64,000 nucleotides of DNA from JAOUEA01 sp963734685 (GTDB taxonomy: Bacteria > Actinomycetota > UBA4738 > HRBIN12), in NCBI GenBank assembly GCA_963734685.1, contig CAVTIC010000007.1, positions 434,001 to 498,000 of the forward strand, in the 5' to 3' direction. Position 1 is the first letter of the stretch. The number at the start of each line of letters is the position of its first letter. The translations under genes were made by a program, and so were the position numbers. Shown piece by piece: positions 53,586-62,346 of the stretch. The notes beneath the pieces were generated by a model, which saw nothing but the letters and a program-made list of their open reading frames with translations, was not told where the DNA came from and did no database searches.

Positions 53586-54434
53586 ATGCGAGTGACCGTG
53601 CGTGTGCCGGCGACCTCGGCCAACCTCGGCCCCGGCTTCGACTCCTTCGGGCTCGCACACGATCTCTGCAACGAGGTGACGGTCGACACCGGCACGGGGC
53701 CGCGTGTCACGTGGGAAGGAGAGAGCGCCGACGAGCTTCCGACCTCCGGCAAGGACCTGATCGGGGAGTCGATGCGGCGGGTCGCCGGCGACCGCCCCCT
53801 GCCGACGCTCGGGATGCACGGCTTGAACCGCGTGCCGATGGCGAGCGGGCTCGGTTCCTCGTCGACCGCGGTGGTCGCGGGGGTCGCGGCGGCGCTCCTG
53901 CTGCTCGACGAGGACCCCACCCCGGAGGCCGTCTTCCCGCACGCGGCGGCGATCGAGGGGCACCCCGACAACGCAGCGCCCGCCTGCTTCGGCGGGTTCA
54001 CCGTCGCGACCGAGGACGGTTTCGTCCGACGGCTTCACGTGCACCCCGATGTCAGGCCCGTGTTGCTCGTACCCGACCTGCGTCTGCCGACGGCGGAGGC
54101 CCGGGCGGCTCTCCCCGGGCAGGTCGCGCGCGCGGACGCCGTGTTCAACGTGGCGCATGCCGCACTCGTGGTCGAGGCGCTCACGCGCGATCCGAGGCTG
54201 CTCGGGCGGGCCCTTCGAGACCGCCTCCATCAGCAGGTGCGGCTCGCGTTCGTCCCGCCTGTCGCCGAGGTCTTCGAGCGCCTCAACGCCGAGGACGTGC
54301 CGGTGTGTGTCTCGGGGGCGGGGCCGACCCTGCTCGCCTTCGACGGCGACCGGTCCGTCCCCGACCCGGGTCCCGGATGGCGCGTGCTGCGGCCCGGGAT
54401 CCGCGACGTCGGTTTCGAGATCGTCGAGGGCTGA
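53586..54434 (+). CDS. thrB: Homoserine kinase
   Basis: A 282-residue GHMP kinase phosphorylating homoserine. VRVPATSANLGPGFDSFGLA is the conserved N-terminus, VPMASGLGSSSTAVVAGVAA the ATP loop, EGHPDNAAPACFGGFTVA the second motif and CVSGAGPTLLAF the third. It starts 38 bases after thrC. Its stop is 14 bases from the stop of the convergent membrane protease. Confidence 0.95.
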   Translation: MRVTVRVPATSANLGPGFDSFGLAHDLCNEVTVDTGTGPRVTWEGESADELPTSGKDLIGESMRRVAGDRPLPTLGMHGLNRVPMASGLGSSSTAVVAGVAAALLLLDEDPTPEAVFPHAAAIEGHPDNAAPACFGGFTVATEDGFVRRLHVHPDVRPVLLVPDLRLPTAEARAALPGQVARADAVFNVAHAALVVEALTRDPRLLGRALRDRLHQQVRLAFVPPVAEVFERLNAEDVPVCVSGAGPTLLAFDGDRSVPDPGPGWRVLRPGIRDVGFEIVEG

Positions 54435-54448
54435 GGGCAGGCGATGCG

Positions 54449-55624
54449 TCAGCCGAGGCACTCGCCCGTGCCGACCGATCGCGTCGCCGTCGCCGCGCTC
54501 GCCACGATCGGGCGGAACTCGCTCGCGACGATCGCGTAACCGAGGTTCGCATCCTCGGCCGAGCTCGCGAAGACCATGCCGGCCACCAGGCCACTCTCCA
54601 GCACGAACGGGCCTCCGCTGTTCCCTCGGTGGATCGAGCCCTGCAGTGCGTAGACGCGCCGGGTGACCTGTGTCCGGCGGTAGATGTCGCGGCCGATCAC
54701 CTCGGACACCTCCCGCACCGCGGCGGGACCCACGGAGAGGGGTCCGCCGTCCGGATACCCGAGCACCGCACCCATGTCGCGGCGGCGCGCCTCACCTTTG
54801 AGCAACGGGAGCGGCGTGAGATCGAGCCCGGGCACGCGCAACAGCGCGACGTCGAGCTCAGGGTCGAAGCCCACGACCGTGGCGGGGAGTTCCTGCCCGT
54901 CGACCGAGACCGATTGCTCGGTGGTGCCGGCTACGACGTGCGCGTTCGTGATCACGAGACCGGACCGCACGACGAACCCGCTGCCTTGGCTCACGAATTC
55001 CTGGTAGCAGCCGCCGCCCACCACCTGGACCGTGGAGGCCTCGGCGATCCGGACGGCGTCCCTGGCCTGCGCCTCGCTGGGAAGCGGGACCGGATCGGGC
55101 GGTTCCCCCTCGGGCCCGAGCGCTTCCTCCGGCAGGCCCAGCATCGAGAGCAGGCGGGAGGCCTCGCCGAGCAGCGAGGGAGGCGGCGGCAGGGTCGAGT
55201 CGAGCGTCCGCACGATCGTCGAGTCGCGGACGCCGCGCGCGACCATGGGGAAGGGACCCTCGGCGAGGTTCAACGCCAGGAACCAGGTCACGGCGAGCAG
55301 CGCCACGGCCGAGAGCGCGGAACCGCCCATCGCATCGGCGCGGCGGAGCGGCGTGTCGTGGGTCTTCCGCCGGACCCACGATCCGACGAGGTAGCCGGCC
55401 ATGTTCCCGATCGCGCCCGCCACGAGCACGGTCCCGAGCGCGAACGCGACGGCGGCGGACAGCGAGTCGGCGAGCTTGACGGCGTCGGGTGCGAGGGTCA
55501 CACCGGCCGCCACCCCGAGCGCCAACCCGACGATGCCCAACACCTGCACCACGGCCCCCCGCCGATACCCGGAGTACAGGGAACCGGCGAGGAGCACGAC
55601 GATCATCACGTCCAGCCACGTCAT
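54449..55624 (-). CDS. Membrane-anchored trypsin-like serine protease with CvpA-type domain (MarP-like)
   Basis: The 391-residue protein has an N-terminal CvpA-like domain with four helices (LDVMIVVLLAGSLYSGYRRG, VLGIVGLALGVAAGVTLAP, FALGTVLVAGAIGNMAGYL, ALSAVALLAVTWFLALNLAE). A chymotrypsin-fold domain follows with triad His in TNAHVV, Asp in DPELDVALLRVP and Ser in HRGNSGGPFV. M. tuberculosis MarP, which protects against acid and oxidative stress, has this architecture and an active-site-region disulfide; cysteines in GGGCYQE and at the C-terminus (GECLG) could serve here. The protease faces outside. Confidence 0.88.
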   Translation of the reverse strand: MTWLDVMIVVLLAGSLYSGYRRGAVVQVLGIVGLALGVAAGVTLAPDAVKLADSLSAAVAFALGTVLVAGAIGNMAGYLVGSWVRRKTHDTPLRRADAMGGSALSAVALLAVTWFLALNLAEGPFPMVARGVRDSTIVRTLDSTLPPPPSLLGEASRLLSMLGLPEEALGPEGEPPDPVPLPSEAQARDAVRIAEASTVQVVGGGCYQEFVSQGSGFVVRSGLVITNAHVVAGTTEQSVSVDGQELPATVVGFDPELDVALLRVPGLDLTPLPLLKGEARRRDMGAVLGYPDGGPLSVGPAAVREVSEVIGRDIYRRTQVTRRVYALQGSIHRGNSGGPFVLESGLVAGMVFASSAEDANLGYAIVASEFRPIVASAATATRSVGTGECLG

Positions 55625-55674
55625 GCCCGGGTATCGTCCCTCGCGACGACCGGCGACGGTGGGAGGTGGCATCG

Positions 55675-56457
55675 ATGGGTGAGCTCGATGGCCGAGCCGC
55701 GCTCGTGACAGGCGGGACCACGGGGCTCGGGTTCGCGGTGGCCGGCGCGTTCCTTCGCGAGGGAGCCCGCGTGGCGTTCACCGGACGCGACGACGAGCTC
55801 GGTCGGCGTGCCGAGGCGGCGCTCTCGACGATGGGGTACGCGCGGTTCCTCCGCGCCGACGCCGCCGATGCGTCGCAGGTCGGGGCCTCGGTGGAGACTG
55901 CCGTCGGTTCCCTCGGGGGGCTCGATGTGCTGGTCAACAACGCCGGCGTCGGGGTGCAGGCCTCGCCGCTGGCGACCACGCTCGAGGACTTCGATCGCGT
56001 GCTGGCAGTCAACCTGCGAGGGGCGTTCTGCTACGCGCAGGCGTGCTTCCCTCACCTCGAGGCCCGAGGTGGGTGCATGATCCACATCGGTTCGGACGCA
56101 GGCGAGATCGGCGAGGTCGAGATCGGCGTCTACTCCGTGTCGAAGGCCGCGGTGCACATGCTCGCGAAGATGCTGGCGGTCGAGGGTGGCCGCCGGGGCG
56201 TCCGGTCGAACGTGATCGCGCCCGGCGACACGGAGCCTGGCATGCGGCACATGGGGGCGCTCGGCGCGCCTCGTTCCGAGGACGATCCGGCGACCTGGCT
56301 CGTGCCCCCCGTCGGGCGTCACGGGCAGGCGGACGACGTGGCTGCGGCGGCCGTCTACCTGGCGGGCGTCCGTGCCTCGTTCGTGAACGGCGCGGTCCTG
56401 CTCGTGGACGGCGGCGCTCGCGCAGGTTTCCACGCCAGCGTCGCGCCACGGCACTAG
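55675..56457 (+). CDS. Short-chain dehydrogenase/reductase
   Basis: A 260-residue Rossmann enzyme. The cofactor loop is TGGTTGLG, then NNAGVGV and the catalytic Tyr/Lys pair in YSVSKAAV, with Ser in HIGSDAG, and the C-terminal ASFVNGAVLLVDGGAR. It is a classical SDR of unknown substrate. GGGAGGTGG precedes ATG 55675, and a TATCGT box at 55631-55636 could be its -10. It is divergent from the membrane protease. Confidence 0.88.
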   Translation: MGELDGRAALVTGGTTGLGFAVAGAFLREGARVAFTGRDDELGRRAEAALSTMGYARFLRADAADASQVGASVETAVGSLGGLDVLVNNAGVGVQASPLATTLEDFDRVLAVNLRGAFCYAQACFPHLEARGGCMIHIGSDAGEIGEVEIGVYSVSKAAVHMLAKMLAVEGGRRGVRSNVIAPGDTEPGMRHMGALGAPRSEDDPATWLVPPVGRHGQADDVAAAAVYLAGVRASFVNGAVLLVDGGARAGFHASVAPRH

Positions 56458-56470
56458 ACTGAACTCACCC

Positions 56471-57259
56471 GTGGTCACCATCGCCCACATCTCCGATCCC
56501 CATGTCGGTTCTCCGTTCTTCGTGCCGAACCTGATGAACAGGGTCATCGCCGAGCTGAACGAGATGCGTCCCGACGTCGTCGTCGTCAGCGGCGACCTCA
56601 CCGCCGACGGGTATCGCCAGGAGTACAAGAACTGGGTCGCCTACGCCGAGCGTATCCAGGCCCCGATGCTCACAGTGCCAGGCAACCACGACTCTCGCAA
56701 CGTCGGCTACCTGCACTTCGAGGACCTGGTCGGCTCGCGGATGTGGTCCCACGACGTCGAGGGCGTGCGGATCGTCGGTGTCGACTCGAGCGAGCCGGAC
56801 CTGAACGAGGGGAAGGTCGGTCGCGTGCACTACGACTGGGTGCGTCGTCAGTTCGACGAACCCGCACTGCTCAAGGTGTTCGTCCTGCACCATCACCTCC
56901 TGCCGATCCCCGGCACGGGCCGTGAACGCAGCACCGTGATGGACGCCGGCGACCTCCTCGAGGTGTTGATCCACGCGGGCGTGCAGGTCGTGCTCTCAGG
57001 GCACAAGCACGTGCCCTACGTATGGCGCCTCGAGGACATGTACGTGGCCAACGCGGGCACGGTGTCGTCCCTTCGCGTCCGCGGCTACACCAAGCCCTGC
57101 TACAACGTGCTGGAGTTCGACGACGGGCAGGTGCGCATCCTGCGCCGTTTCCCGTTCGGCGAGAGCCACGTGATGGCGCACTTCTCGCTCGCGGGCGATC
57201 AGTTCCACCGCGAGCACGAACTGCCCGTGCAGGAACGCACGGTGCCCGTGGGCGACTGA
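56471..57259 (+). CDS. Calcineurin-like metallophosphoesterase
   Basis: A 262-residue dinuclear metal phosphoesterase. HISDPHVG, VVVSGDLTADGYRQEY, VPGNHDSRN, VLHHHLLPIP and LSGHKHVPYVW are the five metal-ligand motifs, as in 3',5'-cyclic nucleotide phosphodiesterases of the CpdA/Rv0805 group. The GTG start has TAGACT ten bases upstream. It is the first gene before the cyclic diphosphoglycerate pair; acting on that cyclic ester or its precursors is possible but purely inferred. Confidence 0.88.
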   Translation: MVTIAHISDPHVGSPFFVPNLMNRVIAELNEMRPDVVVVSGDLTADGYRQEYKNWVAYAERIQAPMLTVPGNHDSRNVGYLHFEDLVGSRMWSHDVEGVRIVGVDSSEPDLNEGKVGRVHYDWVRRQFDEPALLKVFVLHHHLLPIPGTGRERSTVMDAGDLLEVLIHAGVQVVLSGHKHVPYVWRLEDMYVANAGTVSSLRVRGYTKPCYNVLEFDDGQVRILRRFPFGESHVMAHFSLAGDQFHREHELPVQERTVPVGD

Positions 57260-57312
57260 GCGACCCGCCGCGCGACGCTCGCCCCGACGACGCCCGAGGA
57301 GGGATATCGCCG

Positions 57313-58656
57313 ATGCGAACCGTGGTGCTCGTGGACGGCGAGCACTATCCGCCCGTCACCCGCTGGGGCATCGAGACCGCGACGAGCCGCGGGCACGACG
57401 TGGTGGGCGCGCTGTTCGTGGGTGGCGTCGAGAAGATCGACCCGGGCGCCCTTCCCGACGTCGGCGTGCCGACCCGAGCCGCGGGTGCCGATCGCATGGC
57501 CGGCCTCGCGGCGGCGATCGAGGGATGGGCGCCCGAGGTGGTGCTCGACCTGTCCGACGAGCCGGTGCTCGGCTACCGCGAGCGCATGGAGCTGGCCGCC
57601 GTCGCGCTGGTCAACGGGGTGCGGTACGCGGGCGCGGACTTCGAGCTCGCCCCTCCCGAAGACGGGCCGCCGATCGCGTCGCCCACCGTCGCCGTGATCG
57701 GCACCGGCAAGCGCACGGGGAAGACGGCGATCAGCGGAGAGGTCGCACGGCTGGCAGCGAGGCGCGGCGACGATCCGGTGGTCGTCGCGATGGGCCGCGG
57801 CGGTCCGAGCGAACCACAGGTGGCGGAGGCCGGCACCGTGCATCTCGAACACCTGGTCCAGCTGGTGCGGGACGGGCAGCACGCGGCCTCCGACTACCTC
57901 GAGGACGCGCTCACCACCGGGGTGACGACGATCGGGGCGCGGCGTGCCGGGGGCGGACTCGCGGGAGCGCCCTACGTGACGAACGTTCGGGCCGCTGCCG
58001 AGCTCGCGGCGGCCAGATCGCCCGGCGTCGTGGTGCTCGAGGGGAGCGGTGCAGCCGTCCCTCCGGTGCCCTGGGACGCGGGCATCCTGGTCGTGCCCGC
58101 GGGCGCGCCACCCGAGTACCTCGGCGGTTACCTGGGCCCGTATCGACTGTTGCGGTCCGACCTGGTCGTTGTTACCATGGCTGCCGGCCCGCTCGCCGGG
58201 CCCGAGAACCTCTCCGCACTGCGCTCCCACGTCCTCAGGTTCCTGGATGCGTCGCAGCTGTTGGTCACCGACTTCGTTCCGGTTCCGTTGGCGGACGTGC
58301 AGGGTGCGCGGGTGTTCTTCGCCACCACCGCCCCCGGCGGCGTCGCCGCTCGGCAGGTCGAGCACCTGCAGGCGGCGTACCGATGCGAGGTGGTGGGGTG
58401 GAGCGCACGGCTGGCCGATAGGGCCGGTCTCGCGGAGGACCTCGACGCAGCCCAGGGCTACGACGTCCTCCTCACGGAGCTGAAGGCCGCCGCCGTCGAC
58501 ATCGGCGTCGAGCGGGCCCTCGTCCGGGGGGCGGAGATCGTGTTCGTGGACAACCGCGCCGTGGTCGTCGAGGGGTCGAGCGACCTCGACACGGCACTGG
58601 GCGAGGTGCTCGACCTCGCTCTGCAGCGCGGCGATCGACGGGGGACGAACGCGTGA
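57313..58656 (+). CDS. cpgS: Cyclic 2,3-diphosphoglycerate synthetase
   Basis: A 447-residue ATP-dependent ligase closing an intramolecular phosphoanhydride in 2,3-diphosphoglycerate. The N-terminus VVLVDGEHYPPVTRWGIE with VVGALFVGGVEKI is the hallmark start of the archaeal enzyme. GTGKRTGKTAISGEVA is the ATP loop (P-loop variant), and VVVLEGSGAAVPPVPWDAGI follows. The length is close to the methanogen enzyme. AGGAGGGATATC precedes the ATG. The stop overlaps the GTG of the 2-phosphoglycerate kinase gene, which supplies its substrate. Confidence 0.9.
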   Translation: MRTVVLVDGEHYPPVTRWGIETATSRGHDVVGALFVGGVEKIDPGALPDVGVPTRAAGADRMAGLAAAIEGWAPEVVLDLSDEPVLGYRERMELAAVALVNGVRYAGADFELAPPEDGPPIASPTVAVIGTGKRTGKTAISGEVARLAARRGDDPVVVAMGRGGPSEPQVAEAGTVHLEHLVQLVRDGQHAASDYLEDALTTGVTTIGARRAGGGLAGAPYVTNVRAAAELAAARSPGVVVLEGSGAAVPPVPWDAGILVVPAGAPPEYLGGYLGPYRLLRSDLVVVTMAAGPLAGPENLSALRSHVLRFLDASQLLVTDFVPVPLADVQGARVFFATTAPGGVAARQVEHLQAAYRCEVVGWSARLADRAGLAEDLDAAQGYDVLLTELKAAAVDIGVERALVRGAEIVFVDNRAVVVEGSSDLDTALGEVLDLALQRGDRRGTNA

Positions 58657-59669
58657 ATCAAAGGGAACCCAAGACGCCCCACATCGTGATCACCGATCGC
58701 GAGCCGGGCCTGCCGTTCTCGAAAGGACTGATGGCGTCGCAGGTCATGGTGACCGGACTCTCTCCCTACCGTGCATATCAGGTCGCCGAGGCGATCGAGG
58801 ACCGCCTGCACGAGCAGGGGTGCGCCTCGGTCACGTCCGACGAGTTGACCGACGTCGCCCTCGCGGTGATCGGCGAGATCGCCGGGGACCGCTACGCCAA
58901 GAACTTCGTGCGGTGGCGCGAGGTAGAGCGGCTCGACGTGCCGCTCGTGATCCTGATCGGCGGCACGACCGGCGTCGGCAAGTCGACGATCGCGACCCAG
59001 CTCGCAGCGCGCCTCGGCATCGTTCGGGTCGTGGCGACCGACGCGATCCGTGAGGTGATGCGGTCGATGCTCTCGCCCGAGTTGATGCCGACCCTGCACA
59101 CCTCGTCGTTCCACGCCGATCAGGCGTTGCGCGAACCCCCGGGCAAGAGCGCCGACGCCCTGTTGCTCGGGTTCCGCGAGCAGACGGCAGCGGTGGCGGT
59201 GGGCATCAACGCGCTGATCGAACGCGCGGCCACCGAGGGGACGAGCATCGTGATCGAGGGTGCGCACATCGTGCCCGGCTTCCTCGACCTCGAATCCCAC
59301 CAGGACCGTATCCTGGCGGTGCCGTTCATCCTCGGTGTCGAGGACGAAGGGCGGCACCTCACCCACTTCGCCACCCGCGAGGACGCCGTGGCCTGGCGTC
59401 CCGCGGAGCGCTATGCGGCGGGGTTCGAGAACATCCGGCGGCTCCAGCGCTACGTGAAGAGCCAGGCCCTCTCCCACGGCGTGCCGGTGCTGCCCAATTA
59501 CAGCTTCGATCAGGCGATCGCCGCGGTGATGGATCTGGTCATGGAACACGCCACGCAACGTGCCCAGGAGATCCGTGACGCCGCGAGTGGCGACGCCGGG
59601 GACCAGGGGCACGAGACGCACGTCGAGAGCGGCCACGAAGAGGGCCGGGTAGGAGGCAAGACCGCATGA
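58653..59669 (+). CDS. 2-phosphoglycerate kinase
   Basis: A 338-residue kinase forming 2,3-diphosphoglycerate from 2-phosphoglycerate. LPFSKGLMASQVMVTGLSPY with AYQVAEAIEDRL forms the N-terminal ATP-cone-like region typical of the archaeal enzyme. IGGTTGVGKSTIATQLAARL is the P-loop, VVATDAIREVMRSM the next conserved block and IVIEGAHIVPGFLDL the Walker B region. The last 30 residues are a low-complexity His/Glu/Gly tail. It is coupled on both sides: GTG overlaps the synthetase stop and its stop overlaps the aldolase start. Confidence 0.9.
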   Translation: MNQREPKTPHIVITDREPGLPFSKGLMASQVMVTGLSPYRAYQVAEAIEDRLHEQGCASVTSDELTDVALAVIGEIAGDRYAKNFVRWREVERLDVPLVILIGGTTGVGKSTIATQLAARLGIVRVVATDAIREVMRSMLSPELMPTLHTSSFHADQALREPPGKSADALLLGFREQTAAVAVGINALIERAATEGTSIVIEGAHIVPGFLDLESHQDRILAVPFILGVEDEGRHLTHFATREDAVAWRPAERYAAGFENIRRLQRYVKSQALSHGVPVLPNYSFDQAIAAVMDLVMEHATQRAQEIRDAASGDAGDQGHETHVESGHEEGRVGGKTA

Positions 59670-60328
59670 GGCTGTTCCTCGACACGGCTGACATCGAGGA
59701 GATCCGCGAGATCAACCGCTGGGGCGTGCTCTCCGGGGTGACGACGAACCCCTCACTGGTGGCGAGGGAGGGACAGGACCCGGACATCGTGTGGAAGGAG
59801 ATCCTCGAGACGGTGCCGGGCGACATCTCGCTCGAGACCACCGAGACATCGGCCGACGCGATGTACGACGAGGGTGTGGGACTCTCGCAGAAGGCCGCGA
59901 ACGCGGTCGTGAAGGTGCCGATGACTCCCGACGGCCTCGCGGCCGGGAAGCGGCTCACCGCCGACGGCATCAGGGTCAACGTGACGCTCGTCTTCTCGCC
60001 GGCCCAGGCGATCCTCGCGGCCGAGATCGGCGCCTACATCGTGTCGCCGTTCCTCGGCCGGCTCGACGATGTCGGCAGCGACGGCATGGGCTTGCTGCGT
60101 GCGATCTGTGAGCTCTACGAGGTGCAGGGCTATCAGACGAACGTGCTCGCGGCCTCCCTGCGGCACCCGATGCACGTGATCGACGCGGCGCTCGCCGGGG
60201 CCGACATCGCGACGATGCCGTTCGACGTTTTCGCGCAGCTCGTCAAGCACCCACTCACCGACCTCGGCTTGGAGAAGTTCCTGGCCGATTGGCAGACGCT
60301 CCAGAACGACCTGAAGGGAGAGGCATAG
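59666..60328 (+). CDS. fsa: Transaldolase-like fructose-6-phosphate aldolase
   Basis: A 220-residue small transaldolase (TalC/FSA type). MRLFLDTADIEEIREINRWG and GVTTNPSLVAREG are the family start, the Schiff-base Lys is K83 in VVKVPMTPDG, and VTLVFSPAQAILAAEIGAYI and SPFLGRLDDVGSDG follow. It acts on C6 or C7 sugar phosphates. Its stop is two bases before the rho ATG region (spacing four), so it is the last gene of the inserted block. Confidence 0.92.
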   Translation: MRLFLDTADIEEIREINRWGVLSGVTTNPSLVAREGQDPDIVWKEILETVPGDISLETTETSADAMYDEGVGLSQKAANAVVKVPMTPDGLAAGKRLTADGIRVNVTLVFSPAQAILAAEIGAYIVSPFLGRLDDVGSDGMGLLRAICELYEVQGYQTNVLAASLRHPMHVIDAALAGADIATMPFDVFAQLVKHPLTDLGLEKFLADWQTLQNDLKGEA

Positions 60329-60332
60329 CCTC

Positions 60333-62024
60333 ATGGACACCACGACCGACCGCACCGCCCTCGAGCAGAAGCTCATCCCCGAGCTGCAGCGCATCGCCCA
60401 GGAGATGGGCATCGAGGGCACACAGCGACTCCGCAAGGCCGGCCTGATCGATGCCATCGTGGCCAAGGGCGGCAACGGCGACGGCGGCTCGCCGACGCCG
60501 GGGCGAGGCAGGGGAGCCGCCGCAACTGCACCGACCGCGGTCGACGACGAAGGCGCGACCGCTGTGGCGGTCGCCGAGCGCCCGACATCCGGCGCCGAGG
60601 TCGAGCCCGGCCGCGATGAAGACGAGGTCGAGGAGTCCGAGGCCGAGCAGGTTCGTGACCGCTCGCAGGACCGGGCCGAGCGTGGCAGGGATCGCACCAG
60701 GGAGCGCGACGACCGGGATCAGGGCGGCGACCGCGGGCGGGACCGGAACCTGGGCGGCGACCGCAGCCAGGACCGCACCCAGGGCGGCAACCAGGACCGC
60801 TCCCAGGGTGACCGGAATCGACGGCAGCGCCCGTCGCGCGAAGAGCGCCGGCGCATGCGCGAGGAGCGCCGGGTCCGCGAGGAGCAGGAGCGCGCCGAGG
60901 AGATGGCGAACGCTCCCACCCAGACCGGCATCCTCGACCTGCTCCCCGACGGGTACGGCTTCCTCCGCACGTCGGGGTACGCCCCGGGGCCGGAGGACAT
61001 CTACGTCTCGGTCTCGCAGGTCCGCAAGGCCTCGCTGCGCAAGGGCGACGTCGTCGCGGGCAAGGTGCGCCGTCCGCGCGACAACGAGAAGTACCTCGCC
61101 CTGCTCGAGGTCGAGACCGTGAACGGCCTCGATCCCGAACAGGCCAAGGACCGCGTGAACTTCGACAAGCTCACGCCGCTCTTCCCCGACGAGCGGTTCC
61201 GGCTCGAGTCGGGTCCGCTGGCGGTGACCGAGCGGATCATCGACATGATCGCCCCGATCGGCAAGGGTCAGCGAGGCATGGTGGTGTCGCCCCCGAAGGC
61301 CGGCAAGACGACGATCCTGAAGCAGATCGCGAACGGCATCATCAACTCGACCCCCGACGTGCACCTGATCGTGCTGCTCGTGGACGAGCGGCCGGAGGAG
61401 GTCACCGACTGGCAGCGCACGGTCACGGCCGCCGAGGTCGTGTACTCGACCTTCGACAAGCCGACCGACCAGCACATCCAGATCACCGAGCTCGTCCTCG
61501 AGCGGGCGAAGCGCCTCGCCGAGTCGAAGCAGGATGTCGTGATCATGCTCGACAACCTGACCCGGCTCGCACGGGCGTACAACCTGGGGATGCCGGCCAG
61601 CGGGAAGATCCTCTCCGGCGGTATCGACGCCTCGGCCCTGTACCCGCCGCGGCGGTTCTTCGGCGCGGCGCGCAACATCGAGGAAGGCGGCTCTATCACG
61701 ATCATCGCGAGCGCGCTCGTCGAGACCGGCTCCCGCATGGACGACGGCATCTTCGAGGAGTTCAAAGGCACCGGGAACATGGAGCTCCGGCTCGATCGCC
61801 AGCTCGCCGAGAAGCGGATCTTCCCCGCGATCAACGTCGATGCGTCGAGCACCCGCAAGGAAGAGCTGCTGCTGCCGCCCGAGGAGCTCGCGCTCGTGAT
61901 CAAGCTGCGCCGTGTGCTGCACGCGCTGGACCCGGGGGCGGCGCTCGAGCTGCTCACCGACAAGATCCGTGCCACGAAGTCGAACGAGCAGTTCCTGAAG
62001 GAGATCGCGAAGAGCGGCAGCTGA
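60333..62024 (+). CDS. rho: Transcription termination factor Rho
   Basis: A 563-residue hexameric RNA helicase. An N-terminal Rho-N segment (LIPELQRIAQEMGIEG) is followed by a hydrophilic insertion (about 45-190) rich in Arg/Asp/Gly/Gln with GGDRGRD-, GGDRSQD- and GGNQDRS-like repeats, as in high-GC actinobacteria. Next come the RNA-binding OB fold (LLPDGYGFLRTSGYAPGPED), Walker A PPKAGKTT, Walker B DVVIMLDNLTRLARAYN and the R-loop region. It terminates transcripts and limits R-loops. Confidence 0.96.
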   Translation: MDTTTDRTALEQKLIPELQRIAQEMGIEGTQRLRKAGLIDAIVAKGGNGDGGSPTPGRGRGAAATAPTAVDDEGATAVAVAERPTSGAEVEPGRDEDEVEESEAEQVRDRSQDRAERGRDRTRERDDRDQGGDRGRDRNLGGDRSQDRTQGGNQDRSQGDRNRRQRPSREERRRMREERRVREEQERAEEMANAPTQTGILDLLPDGYGFLRTSGYAPGPEDIYVSVSQVRKASLRKGDVVAGKVRRPRDNEKYLALLEVETVNGLDPEQAKDRVNFDKLTPLFPDERFRLESGPLAVTERIIDMIAPIGKGQRGMVVSPPKAGKTTILKQIANGIINSTPDVHLIVLLVDERPEEVTDWQRTVTAAEVVYSTFDKPTDQHIQITELVLERAKRLAESKQDVVIMLDNLTRLARAYNLGMPASGKILSGGIDASALYPPRRFFGAARNIEEGGSITIIASALVETGSRMDDGIFEEFKGTGNMELRLDRQLAEKRIFPAINVDASSTRKEELLLPPEELALVIKLRRVLHALDPGAALELLTDKIRATKSNEQFLKEIAKSGS

Positions 62025-62109
62025 GCCCATCCGGCTGGTGTCGGAATAGCCGGGCGTTGGAACAGGTGCGAGGTACCCTCAGGCGGTCAGCGAAGGAGAC
62101 GCACACACC

Positions 62110-62340
62110 ATGAAGCAGGGCATCCACCCCGACTATCAGATCGCGAACGTCCACTGCTCGTGCGGGAACACGTTCCAGACCCGCTCGACCGTGGGCGAGA
62201 TCCGCGCCGAGATCTGCTCGAACTGCCACCCCTTCTACACGGGCAAGCAGAAGCTCGTCGACACCGGTGGCCGGGTCGAGCGGTTCCAGCGGCGCTACGC
62301 GAAGACCCAGGCCGCTCAGCAGGCAGCGCAGAAGAGCTAG
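62110..62340 (+). CDS. rpmE: 50S ribosomal protein L31
   Basis: A 76-residue zinc-binding L31. MKQGIHPDYQIANVHCSCGN and EICSNCHPFYTGKQK hold the paired cysteines of the C+ form, not the zinc-free stress paralogue. GAAGGAG precedes the ATG, and TACCCT at 62074-62079 is a likely -10 giving a short leader. A weak hairpin (CCGGCT/AGCCGG at 62031-62053) sits between rho and this gene. Confidence 0.95.
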   Translation: MKQGIHPDYQIANVHCSCGNTFQTRSTVGEIRAEICSNCHPFYTGKQKLVDTGGRVERFQRRYAKTQAAQQAAQKS

Positions 62341-62346
62341 CCGCGC

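Noticed and set aside
62031..62053. CCGGCT/AGCCGG hairpin between rho and rpmE as a terminator or L31 autoregulatory site
   Set aside because: The stem has only six pairs with an 11-base loop and no following T-run, and it does not resemble a known L31 leader. It is too weak to list as a feature.
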